Shown here piece after piece: positions 1 through 5,697 of a stretch of 6,550 bases of DNA. How positions within the stretch are numbered: the stretch's first letter is position 1; every line of letters begins with the position of its first letter. A model generated the notes under the pieces. The model had not been told where the DNA came from. It ran no database searches and was given only the letters and a program-made list of their open reading frames with translations. The stretch is from NCBI GenBank assembly GCA_029974875.1, contig JARKQP010000786.1, positions 1-6,550 on the forward strand, written 5' to 3'. The stretch is from Mobilitalea sp. (lineage in GTDB: Bacteria; Bacillota_A; Clostridia; Lachnospirales; Lachnospiraceae). Made by a program: the position numbers and the translations under genes.

Positions 1-1464
1 CCGGGAGCCTGCCCCAGGGCAAAGGGGCACTTTGACCGTGTAAATGCTGCGGTCTATGACCTGATTACCAATGAAAATGATATTTCCAGGGAACACATTA
101 TAGCTTACGGCGAAAAGCACCTGGTCTGCCCCTTCGAAATGGGGCTGGACGTGACCCTATGGTGTGATGCAATTATCTGTGATTATAATTATGTCTTTGA
201 CCCAAATGTTTATCTGAGACGGTTCTTTAATAATGAGAAGCAAAATGACTATGTGTTTCTAATTGACGAAGCCCATAACCTGGTGGACCGGGCCAGGGAA
301 ATGTACAGCGCAGTACTCTATAAGGAGGACTTTTTAGAGGTAAAGCGCCTGGTAAAGGACAAAAGCGGCAAGCTGGCAAGGCAGCTGGATTATTGCAATA
401 ACGATATGCTGAGGTTAAAAAGGGAATGCGATGATTTTGAAGTGCTTGATAACGTGGACGGCCTGTGCATCCATCTGATGAGCCTGATGACGGAATATGA
501 GACCTTCCTGCAGGAGGGCTTTATCACCGAGGGAAAGGAGGCCATACTGCGCCTGTTCCTGGACGTCCGGCATTTCCTAAGCATCTATGAAATCCATGAT
601 GACAGCTATACGGTCTATACGGATTATGAGGAGGAGCGCTTCCGTCTTAAGCTGCAGTGCATGGATCCCTCCAAGAATTTGCAGAATTGCATGGCCAGGG
701 GCAGAAGTGCTGTCCTTTTTTCGGCGACCCTGCTCCCAATCGGATATTACATGGAGCAGCTGGGAGGAAAGAAGGAGGAGGATTATGCCGTATATGCGCC
801 ATCCACCTTCCTGACAGAAAATAGGTTAATTATGGTTGCCAATGATGTTAGTACAAAATATACCCGGAGAAATGCCAGGGAATATGAAAGAATCTGCCGC
901 TATATCAAGGATTTCACACAGGCTAAAGCAGGCAATTATATGGTTTTCTTCCCTTCCTATCAGATGCTGCAGGAAATCGCAGAATTGGTGGGCGAGGAGC
1001 TGGAGGGTCTTGTTGTCCAGAGCAGCAGTATGACGGAGGAGGAAAAAGAGTTATTCTTAGAGGAATTCGTAGAGAACCCGGAAAAAAGCAGGATCGGGTT
1101 CTGTGTTATGGGCGGGATCTTTAGCGAAGGAATTGACCTTAAGAGCAACCGCCTCATTGGGGCAGTCATCGTGGGAACAGGCCTGCCAATGGTATGTAAC
1201 GAGAGGGAATTATTCCGCGGATACTTTGACCAGAGAAATGGCACAGGCTTTGATTATGCCTACCTGTACTCGGGGATGAATAAGGTACTGCAGTCCGCTG
1301 GAAGGGTAATCCGTACGAAGGATGACCGCGGTGCGATTTTACTGCTGGATGACCGGTTTACACAGCGGCAGTATTACAGCCTGTTTCCCCGGGAATGGTT
1401 TCCGAATGTTACAGTAAATCAGGCATCCATGAAATCCTACCTGGAGGAATTCTGGAATGCCTGA
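1..1464 (+). CDS. DinG/Rad3/XPD-family ATP-dependent DNA helicase, C-terminal part (5' truncated by window)
   Basis: The frame is open from base 1 with no stop, so the start lies upstream and 487 codons are visible. It is a superfamily 2 helicase of the XPD/DinG group (COG1199), which unwinds DNA 5'-3' using ATP and carries an Fe-S cluster. Seen directly: Cys codons at 10-12 (ACPRAKGHFDR) and 127-129 (VCPFE), which fit the last two cluster ligands; the DEAH box at 265-276 (LIDEAHN); SAT motif III at 721-729; motif V (GGIFSEGIDL, about 1108-1137); and motif VI QSAGRVIR at 1291-1314. Motif I (Walker A) must lie in the missing N-terminal part. Family members of this type are usually near 750-800 residues, so roughly 300 are missing. 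The gene is convergent with the downstream lipid kinase, 46 bp away. The exact subgroup and cellular role cannot be settled from this fragment; the helicase family assignment is secure. Confidence 0.93.
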   Translation, partial: PGACPRAKGHFDRVNAAVYDLITNENDISREHIIAYGEKHLVCPFEMGLDVTLWCDAIICDYNYVFDPNVYLRRFFNNEKQNDYVFLIDEAHNLVDRAREMYSAVLYKEDFLEVKRLVKDKSGKLARQLDYCNNDMLRLKRECDDFEVLDNVDGLCIHLMSLMTEYETFLQEGFITEGKEAILRLFLDVRHFLSIYEIHDDSYTVYTDYEEERFRLKLQCMDPSKNLQNCMARGRSAVLFSATLLPIGYYMEQLGGKKEEDYAVYAPSTFLTENRLIMVANDVSTKYTRRNAREYERICRYIKDFTQAKAGNYMVFFPSYQMLQEIAELVGEELEGLVVQSSSMTEEEKELFLEEFVENPEKSRIGFCVMGGIFSEGIDLKSNRLIGAVIVGTGLPMVCNERELFRGYFDQRNGTGFDYAYLYSGMNKVLQSAGRVIRTKDDRGAILLLDDRFTQRQYYSLFPREWFPNVTVNQASMKSYLEEFWNA

Positions 1465-1476
1465 TGGTATTTAGGT

Positions 1477-1506
1477 TATGGGAAGCGGCCTTTGCTTCCT
1501 GCCATA
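1477..1506. terminator. Possible shared hairpin between convergent genes
   Basis: The 46-bp gap between the two convergent stop codons contains GAAGC (1482-1486) paired with GCTTC (1494-1498). It is extended by TATGG on the left and CCATA on the right, with a small bulge. On the plus strand it is followed only by a short run (GCTTTTA), and on the minus strand there is no T tract, so it is a weak intrinsic terminator at best. Position between two convergent genes is the main support. Confidence 0.4.
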
Positions 1507-1510
1507 GCTT

Positions 1511-2437
1511 TTAGAGGATCATACGTACCTGCCCTTGGACGCAGGTTACCCTGATATGGTGGCAGACTGCCGGTATTTCCCCATCCGTATGCACGGCGGC
1601 GCCTCTGCCCATGATAACCTCAAGCTCAGAGCAATGGAAGGCTTCTACCCCCCTGTGCTTAATGTGGGTACCGGTGAATATGGTGGGAAGCAGGAAGAAG
1701 GCCCTTAGCCTGCTCATGCTGTGGACGAGGCATATGCTTAGTTTGCCGTCACAGGGATCTGCGTTAGGAGCCATTAAAAGCCCTCCGCCTTCATATTTGT
1801 GGATCATATTTGAAACTAAGAACACCTGATGGTAGGTGTCTTTTTTTCGTCCGTCAACAACCAGCGTGGCACTCAGGCTCTTCAAGGTGATTAGCTGCTT
1901 GATGGCAATGGCGATGTAGACGAATTTGCCGGCGCCAAAGCGGTTCAGCCTTTTCTTAAGAGGGGAAGCCTGAACCTCATTGCATACATTTGCATCATAG
2001 CCCATGCCGCTGGAGCAGATGAATTTTCTGGGCGTATAGTCGGTACCTGGGAAATGGATGATGCCATAGTCCAAATATTTAAATTTCGTAGGCTTAAGAA
2101 TGTTCCTCAGGGCCTTAACAGGCTCCGTCGGGATTTTAAGGCTCCGTGCCAGGTCATTGCTGGAGCCGGAGGGGATATAACCGAGCAGGACCTTGGTGAA
2201 GTCATCAATCCCGTTCAATACCTCGTTCATCGTACCATCGCCGCCAAGAACTACAATATTCTTTATCCCGGAGTCTTCCTGGCAGATTTGACGCGTAAGC
2301 TCTGTGGCATGCCCGATATGCTTTGTAAATGAAACGTTATAATACACATTTTCTTTATCTAATTCGTCTTTTACGGTCCACCAGAAGCGAATTCCCCTTC
2401 CGGAGCTGGATTTTGGATTAACTATAAAATGATACAT
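1511..2437 (-). CDS. YegS/Rv2252/BmrU-family lipid kinase (diacylglycerol kinase-like)
   Basis: A 308-residue protein of the diacylglycerol kinase catalytic family, which phosphorylates a lipid alcohol such as diacylglycerol at the membrane and feeds phosphatidic acid back into phospholipid synthesis. Seen: the N-terminal strand MYHFIVNPKSSSGRG (NP-x-SG-x-G), the nucleotide-binding GGDGT at residues 65-69 followed by MNEVLNG, GSSND at 91-95 in place of the commoner GTGND, and the C-terminal TDGE at 284-287 of the second beta-sandwich domain. The length is normal for the family (about 290-310). The start at 2437 is preferred because AAAGGGG (2446-2452) sits 8 nt upstream and because the family begins at this motif. 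An in-frame ATG at 2479 overlaps the predicted -10 box, and a further 35 codons upstream run into the palindrome. The lipid substrate cannot be told from sequence. It is monocistronic as far as visible. Confidence 0.93.
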   Translation of the reverse strand: MYHFIVNPKSSSGRGIRFWWTVKDELDKENVYYNVSFTKHIGHATELTRQICQEDSGIKNIVVLGGDGTMNEVLNGIDDFTKVLLGYIPSGSSNDLARSLKIPTEPVKALRNILKPTKFKYLDYGIIHFPGTDYTPRKFICSSGMGYDANVCNEVQASPLKKRLNRFGAGKFVYIAIAIKQLITLKSLSATLVVDGRKKDTYHQVFLVSNMIHKYEGGGLLMAPNADPCDGKLSICLVHSMSRLRAFFLLPTIFTGTHIKHRGVEAFHCSELEVIMGRGAAVHTDGEIPAVCHHIRVTCVQGQVRMIL

Positions 2438-2477
2438 ACGAAAAACCCCTTTATCGTAGAGTTGTTTACCTAAATCC

Positions 2478-2506
2478 ATCTTATCTGATAACTGTTTTAA
2501 TGTCAA
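2478..2506 (-). promoter_or_regulatory. Sigma-A-type promoter of the lipid kinase gene
   Basis: Read on the minus strand: TTGACA (2501-2506, perfect -35), a 17-nt spacer (2484-2500) and TAAGAT (2478-2483, 4 of 6 to TATAAT). Transcription would start near 2471, giving a leader of about 34 nt that contains the ribosome binding site used by the ATG at 2437. This rules against the longer upstream reading frame. Confidence 0.7.
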
Positions 2507-2557
2507 TGGGGAGTGATTTCCTGTACTTGTCGGGGGGGATGGGGATTTAGGTTGTGA

Positions 2558-2680
2558 GGCGGATCTAAGTGTAGCTCTATCCACCTGGGCTTGCCTTTAA
2601 CATCCCGCGATTGCCAGGTGCAGGCAATCACGGGAGGCCCGGTCTGCGCCCAGATGGATAGAGCTACACTCAGATCCGCC
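2558..2680. repeat. 123-nt near-perfect palindromic element (long hairpin)
   Basis: Outer arms 2558-2590 and 2648-2680 (33 nt each) are inverted copies with 31 of 33 matches. Inner arms 2604-2615 and 2623-2634 (12 nt) match at 11 of 12. Both pairs share the same centre (2619), with a 7-nt apical loop (2616-2622) and a symmetric 13+13-nt internal loop (2591-2603 and 2635-2647). Each of the three mismatches is A-C in plus-strand RNA but G-U in minus-strand RNA, so the minus-strand transcript would fold without a mismatch in the arms. The element lies about 50 bp upstream of the kinase -35 box and about 150 bp upstream of the cotJ promoter candidate. No transposase, clear target-site duplication or T tract is seen. 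It could be a MITE-like intergenic repeat, a structured small RNA or a remnant of an element; which one is not decided by this window. Confidence 0.85.
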
Positions 2681-2829
2681 GCGTTAGTCAATATATTAAG
2701 GGGCTTTTGGTGGGGCAAATTTGTAGAGGGGTATCTGCTTAGCTGCCGGGAGGTAGATATTAGGAAGTCTTTTGTTGGGCTGAGCTTAGTTCAATAATTA
2801 AGGGGAGGAAATCCTGACACAATACAGGC
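2681..2829. other. Gene-free spacer between palindrome and cotJ promoter
   Basis: No convincing coding frame or RNA gene is seen here. The only structure noted is the pair of imperfect direct repeats at 2684-2703 and 2786-2805, plus SD-like purine runs (for example GGGGAGGAAA at 2802-2811) not followed by a usable start codon. Confidence 0.5.
2684..2805 (+). repeat. Imperfect 20-nt direct repeat pair
   Basis: The segments at 2684-2703 and 2786-2805 both read TTAGT, then CAATA, then ATTAAGGGG. They differ by one T inserted after TTAGT in the second copy and two extra bases (TA for none) in the first. Their starts are 102 nt apart. The first copy begins four bases after the palindrome ends. 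Origin is unknown; it may be a small duplication or a footprint of a past insertion. Confidence 0.5.
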
Positions 2830-2856
2830 ACCGAATGGTCCATCCTTCATAAGATA
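2830..2856 (+). promoter_or_regulatory. Candidate mother-cell sporulation promoter (sigma-K/sigma-E-like) for cotJ
   Basis: CATAAGATA at 2848-2856 fits the sigma-K -10 pattern CATANNNTA, and AC at 2830-2831 lies 16 nt upstream as the minimal sigma-K -35. Sigma-E shares the CATA core, and cotJ is known to be sigma-E controlled in Bacillus subtilis, but no good sigma-E -35 (ATA 16-18 nt upstream) is seen. The motif is short and could occur by chance; its position before a spore coat operon, with a leader of about 90 nt, is the main support. Confidence 0.35.
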
Positions 2857-2863
2857 TATGGAA

Positions 2864-2926
2864 CAACATTTGAGAGAGATGTTGCCGGGTGTTTTCAGGT
2901 GGGCATGAAAGGTATGCCCCTTCTGA
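2864..2926 (+). other. Two hairpins in the cotJ leader
   Basis: CAACAT (2864-2869) pairs with ATGTTG (2879-2884) around a 9-nt loop. GGGCAT (2901-2906) pairs with ATGCCC (2914-2919) around a 7-nt loop, with possible outer pairing of TCAG (2895-2898) to CTGA (2923-2926). Neither is followed by a T tract, so they do not look like terminators. The ribosome binding site lies clear of them at 2941-2945. A role in mRNA stability is possible but unproven. Confidence 0.4.
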
Positions 2927-2955
2927 CAGCACGGAAAGAAAGGAGAGAATTATTT

Positions 2956-3234
2956 ATGGATAGACGGATGTATCGTGGCAATATGGGCAATCGCAATATG
3001 CCTCCATATAGACCAAATGAGCCAGTCTGCGGTGAAATGCCCGGTTGTTACCGGCCGGAGGATACCTGTGAGAAGGAGAAGTATAATGGGGATTTTGACA
3101 GGTTCCCCATCGGGATGTGCTATGTTCCATGGCAGTGCTTCAGGGATTTGTATGAGAATGAGTTCAAGGCCCTTGCAAATGGAACGCTCTTCAAAGAATT
3201 GGATCTAAAGTGGTATGGGAGGGGCTGTAAGTAA
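2956..3234 (+). CDS. cotJA: CotJA-like spore coat protein
   Basis: A 92-residue protein whose C-terminal half carries the CotJA pattern: FPIGMCYVPWQCF, then LYENEFKALANGTLFKELD, matching the family's (A/C)YVPWQ...LY..E..L..GTLFPEL core. CotJA is a small spore coat component made in the mother cell together with CotJB and CotJC. The N-terminal 45 residues are polar, rich in Arg, Asn, Pro and Met, with Cys pairs, and are low in complexity compared with the core. The start at 2956 is chosen because AGGAG (2941-2945) lies 10 nt upstream; an in-frame ATG at 2899 has no comparable site and falls inside the leader hairpin. Its stop overlaps the next start by one base (TAATG), which suggests translational coupling. 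It is slightly longer than the Bacillus protein (about 82 residues). Confidence 0.87.
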   Translation: MDRRMYRGNMGNRNMPPYRPNEPVCGEMPGCYRPEDTCEKEKYNGDFDRFPIGMCYVPWQCFRDLYENEFKALANGTLFKELDLKWYGRGCK

Positions 3235-3491
3235 TGGAAAGTAATAGCAGAGAGAAATTATTTGCCTGCATACAGGCTACAAGCTTTGTTTGCGATGAGC
3301 TCAGATTGTTTTTGGATACACATCCAACAGATAAGGGAGCCCTGGATTATTGGGACAGAATGTCAAAGGTTAGAAATGAAGCCGTAACGGAATATACGCA
3401 GTGCTATGGTCCGATCGAATCTTATCGTGTTGAGAGTGATTGTAAATGGGCTTGGGTAGAAGATCCATGGCCATGGGAAGGCAGGTGCTAG
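3234..3491 (+). CDS. cotJB: CotJB-like spore coat protein
   Basis: An 85-residue protein with the CotJB hallmarks: an N-terminal helix (LFACIQATSFVCDELRLFLDTHP), the THP-x-D-x-x-AL segment at about residues 29-37, the YGP motif (58-60) and the C-terminal W-x-x-DPWPWEG. CotJB helps assemble the inner coat with CotJA and CotJC. The strong site GGGAGGGG (3217-3224) lies 9 nt before the ATG, within the end of cotJA. The length agrees with the family (about 87). The reading frame ends 3 nt before cotJC, so the three genes form one operon. Confidence 0.9.
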   Translation: MESNSREKLFACIQATSFVCDELRLFLDTHPTDKGALDYWDRMSKVRNEAVTEYTQCYGPIESYRVESDCKWAWVEDPWPWEGRC

Positions 3492-3494
3492 TAT

Positions 3495-4103
3495 ATGTGG
3501 AGTTATGAGAGAAGATTACAATACCCAGTAAAGATTGACAGGTGCAACCCGATGTTAGCCCAGGTTATTATGTCACAGTACGGCGGTCCCGATGGTGAAA
3601 TCGGAGCTTCCCTGCGTTATCTGTCACAGCGTTATGCAATGCCGAACAGGAAGGTGGCCGGCGTGCTTACCGACATAGGAACGGAAGAATTGGCACATAT
3701 GGAGATTGTTGGTGCCATTGTCCATCAGTTAACAAGAGATCTTACCCCGGAGCAGATTGTCGAGGGCGGCTTCCAAAATTACTATACGGACCACACGCTG
3801 GGTATCTGGCCGCAGTCAGCGGGAGGAGTGCCCTGGTCTGCAACAACCTTCCAGAGTAAAGGGGATCCGATTACGGATCTGATTGAAGACATGGCGGCAG
3901 AACAGAAAGCACGGACGACCTACGATAATATCCTCCGCCTGATTCATGACCATGATGTATGCGACCCCATCAAATTTTTACGTGAGAGGGAAATCGTCCA
4001 CTTCCAAAGATTTGGAGAAGCTCTGAGGATTATCCAGGATGAGCTGGACTCTAAGAATTTCTATGCCTTTAATCCTGCTTTCCCGGCTGATATGTGTAAG
4101 TAG
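3495..4103 (+). CDS. cotJC: CotJC-like spore coat protein, manganese catalase family
   Basis: A 202-residue protein of the dimanganese catalase (ferritin-like) family, the CotJC member of the coat operon. All expected metal ligands are visible: Glu35 (PDGEIG), Glu65 and His68 (EELAHME), Glu136 (AAEQKA) and His169 with Glu166 (EREIVHF). The Glu136-His169 spacing of 33 equals that of the classical Lactobacillus plantarum enzyme (148-181), so peroxide disproportionation is plausible, though activity of CotJC proteins is family- and species-dependent. It is shorter than free Mn catalases (about 270) and lacks their C-terminal extension, as is usual for CotJC. The ribosome binding site AGGTG (3483-3487) lies in the cotJB tail, 7 nt before the ATG. 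It is followed by a strong terminator. Confidence 0.94.
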   Translation: MWSYERRLQYPVKIDRCNPMLAQVIMSQYGGPDGEIGASLRYLSQRYAMPNRKVAGVLTDIGTEELAHMEIVGAIVHQLTRDLTPEQIVEGGFQNYYTDHTLGIWPQSAGGVPWSATTFQSKGDPITDLIEDMAAEQKARTTYDNILRLIHDHDVCDPIKFLREREIVHFQRFGEALRIIQDELDSKNFYAFNPAFPADMCK

Positions 4104-4135
4104 GAGCCTGGAGGAACCTAATTCATAAAGCTTAT

Positions 4136-4182
4136 AATGCCGTTCCTATAATCTGTGGAAATAATAAGGAACGGCATTTTTT
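4136..4182 (+). terminator. Intrinsic terminator of the cotJ operon
   Basis: AATGCCGTTCCT (4136-4147) pairs perfectly with AGGAACGGCATT (4167-4178) across a 19-nt loop and runs into six T residues (4177-4182). It lies 32 nt after the cotJC stop and only 11 nt before the -35 box of the next transcription unit, so it insulates the T-box operon from cotJ read-through. Confidence 0.9.
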
Positions 4183-4193
4183 AAATTATAGTA

Positions 4194-4222
4194 TTGACAA
4201 ATCATGAATCTGGTATTAATAT
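4194..4222 (+). promoter_or_regulatory. Sigma-A-type promoter of the T-box/transporter operon
   Basis: TTGACA (4194-4199, perfect -35), 17-nt spacer, TAATAT (4217-4222, 4 of 6 to consensus). A transcription start near 4229 leaves about 20 A/T-rich bases before the T-box Stem I begins. Confidence 0.75.
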
Positions 4223-4249
4223 TTAGTTTAACAAAATAAATAAATGAAA

Positions 4250-4510
4250 CCGTTGAGAAAGAAGAGTAGGCTTTAGTACGACATTCCAGAGAGTCGCCGT
4301 TGGTGGGAGGCGATATGAAGTTTTTAGCTGAATGGACTTTTGAGGGCAACTCCGAATTCATAGTAGGAGTTGACGGAAACCATAACCGTTATTAACATGG
4401 CATATATGTTCGTATATGAAAGAGCGGACAATGAATTGGATTCATTTGTCAAATTGAGTGGTACCGCGGATTTTATTCGTCTCAAGTAGAAAATACTTGG
4501 GATTTTTTTT
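4250..4510 (+). ncRNA. T-box riboswitch, tRNA-Trp specific (UGG specifier)
   Basis: A cis-acting leader RNA that binds a tRNA and senses whether its 3' end is charged. Stem I closes with GTTG (4252-4255) and CAAC (4347-4350), then a kink-turn (AG against TGAGGG), AAAG (4258-4261) against CTTT (4337-4340), and the specifier loop: 5' side AAGAGTAG (4262-4269), 3' side GAA-TGG-A with the codon TGG at 4333-4335 followed by the usual purine. The distal end shows AGAGAG (4288-4293) and the hairpin TCGCC/GGCGA (4294-4298 and 4308-4312). A hairpin ACTCC/GGAGT follows (4349-4353 and 4366-4370). Stem III is GACAATGAAT against ATTCATTTGTC (4427-4450). The T-box proper has the bulge UGGUACC at 4459-4465; TTGAG (4454-4458) pairs with CTCAA (4481-4485) in the antiterminator. 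Low charging of tRNA-Trp should therefore raise transcription of the downstream transporter genes. Confidence 0.95.
4480..4510 (+). terminator. T-box conditional intrinsic terminator
   Basis: TCTCAAGTA (4480-4488) pairs with TACTTGGGA (4494-4502), with one G-U pair and a GAAAA loop, followed by eight T residues (4503-4510). CTCAA at 4481-4485 is shared with the antiterminator stem, so the two structures exclude each other, as expected for transcription attenuation. Confidence 0.93.
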
Positions 4511-4619
4511 ATGCCTTTTTGCCGCCAAATGGCAGGGTATGGGAGGATTTCCAGGACACGAAGTTGCAGATGGAGGACGGTGGCAATCGATACGGCTTTC
4601 TACCTTTCTTAAGTGCCCA

Positions 4620-4632
4620 GCCGCAGAGCGGC
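4620..4632 (+). other. Small GC-rich hairpin just before the ribosome binding site
   Basis: GCCGC (4620-4624) and GCGGC (4628-4632) form a perfect 5-bp hairpin with a 3-nt loop, ending 5 nt before the GGAGG site (4638-4642) of the binding-protein gene. GCGGCA (4628-4633) can instead pair with TGCCGC at 4520-4525, just after the T-box terminator. Whether either fold matters is unknown. Confidence 0.35.
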
Positions 4633-4648
4633 AGAATGGAGGATAATT

Positions 4649-5641
4649 ATGAAAAAAGCGTTATCAGTAGTATTAGTTGCAGTATTGGCAGTGGGTCTGT
4701 TGACCGGCTGCGGAACAAAGGGAGATAAGGTGGTTACTATTGGTATTGGACAGTTTGCGGAGCACGGTTCCCTCGATAACTGCCGGGAGGGCTTCCTTGC
4801 GGGATTAGCTGAAAAGGGATATGTGGAAGGAAAAAACCTGAAGGTTGATTTTGAGAATGCCCAGGCGGATGGTGCCATTGCATCCCAGATCGCCAATAAT
4901 TTTGTAGCGAACAAGGTGGACTTAATCTGCGGAATTGCCACACCTATGGCACAGAGTGCTTACGGTGCAGCCCAGGATAAGGATATCCCGGTTATTTTTA
5001 CGGCTGTTACGGATCCGGTAGCTGCGGAGCTGGCAAATGCCGACCGTACACCGGTAGGCAATATTACAGGTACCAGCGATAAGCTGCCCGTAGAGCTGCA
5101 GTTAGAAATGATCCGTAAGGTATTGCCGGATGCAAAGACCATCGGCATTATGTACAGTACCAGTGAGGTTAATTCCGTGTCTGCAATTGAAGAATATAAG
5201 GCAGTGGCTGGAGATTATGGCTTTGAGATCGTAGAGAGCGGTATTTCAACTACGGCTGACATTCCCCTGGCGGCAGATAACTTATTAGGAAAAGTAGACT
5301 GTATCAACAATTTGACGGACAATACGGTTGTGAGTTCCCTGCCGGTAATCTTAGAGAAGGCCGCTGCAAAGAATATCCCCATATTTGGAAGTGAGATAGA
5401 GCAGGTTAAGATTGGCTGCCTTGCAGCAGTGGGCTTAGATTATTATGACCTTGGAAAGCAGACCGGCTTTATGGCGGCACAGGTACTCAGCGGAGAGAAA
5501 AAAGCAAGTGAGATTAACTTTGAAGTAATTGATGAAGCAGCCTTCTATGGGAATTCTGCAGTAGCGTCCAATCTGGGAATCAGCCTGCCCGAGGATCTGG
5601 TAAGCAGTGCGAAGGAAATGTTTGATACAATTAGTGAATAA
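4649..5641 (+). CDS. trpX: ABC transporter substrate-binding lipoprotein, TrpX-like (COG2984), predicted tryptophan uptake
   Basis: A 330-residue extracytoplasmic binding protein anchored by lipid. Residues 1-20 form a lipoprotein signal (KK, hydrophobic core, lipobox LTGC with Cys21). The mature part has the two-lobe periplasmic-binding fold of the ABC_sub_bind family: TIGIGQFAEHGSLD (30-43), EGFLAGLAEKGYVEGKN (47-63), the signature TAVTDPVAAEL (118-128), GNITGTSD (137-144), and a C-terminal lobe with GLDYYDLGKQTGFMA. Orthologues are annotated as putative tryptophan/tyrosine transport binding proteins. Here the Trp-specific T-box directly upstream is independent support for tryptophan, although a precursor or analogue is not excluded. 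GGAGG (4638-4642) lies 6 nt before the chosen ATG; an in-frame ATG at 4613 would add 12 charged residues before the signal peptide and lacks a site. No terminator follows, so it is co-transcribed with the permease. Confidence 0.92.
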   Translation: MKKALSVVLVAVLAVGLLTGCGTKGDKVVTIGIGQFAEHGSLDNCREGFLAGLAEKGYVEGKNLKVDFENAQADGAIASQIANNFVANKVDLICGIATPMAQSAYGAAQDKDIPVIFTAVTDPVAAELANADRTPVGNITGTSDKLPVELQLEMIRKVLPDAKTIGIMYSTSEVNSVSAIEEYKAVAGDYGFEIVESGISTTADIPLAADNLLGKVDCINNLTDNTVVSSLPVILEKAAAKNIPIFGSEIEQVKIGCLAAVGLDYYDLGKQTGFMAAQVLSGEKKASEINFEVIDEAAFYGNSAVASNLGISLPEDLVSSAKEMFDTISE

Positions 5642-5697
5642 AGCGTGGAGAAAGAGAAGCTTCACAGTGGAAGGCTGTTTTAAGAGAAATTTTCAGG

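Noticed and set aside
2532..2538. Run of seven G residues as a phase-variation tract
   Set aside because: It is short, lies upstream of the kinase promoter rather than inside a coding or promoter spacer region, and nothing else suggests slippage control.
2438..2584. N-terminal extension of the lipid kinase up to an ATG at 2584
   Set aside because: The extra 49 residues are low-complexity, read into the palindrome arm and cross the kinase promoter; the ATG at 2437 has a good ribosome binding site and matches the family start.
2558..2680. Palindrome as a simple intrinsic terminator
   Set aside because: Arms are far longer than usual, no T tract follows on either strand, and it lies between divergent genes where no transcript needs to end.
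2503..2797. Short open frames on both strands across the palindrome (both translating MDRATLRSA)
   Set aside because: The identical peptide on both strands simply reflects the inverted arms. There is no ribosome binding site or family resemblance.
4146..4361. 71-codon minus-strand frame over the T-box region
   Set aside because: It is fully explained by the terminator, promoter and T-box Stem I on the other strand and has no recognisable product.
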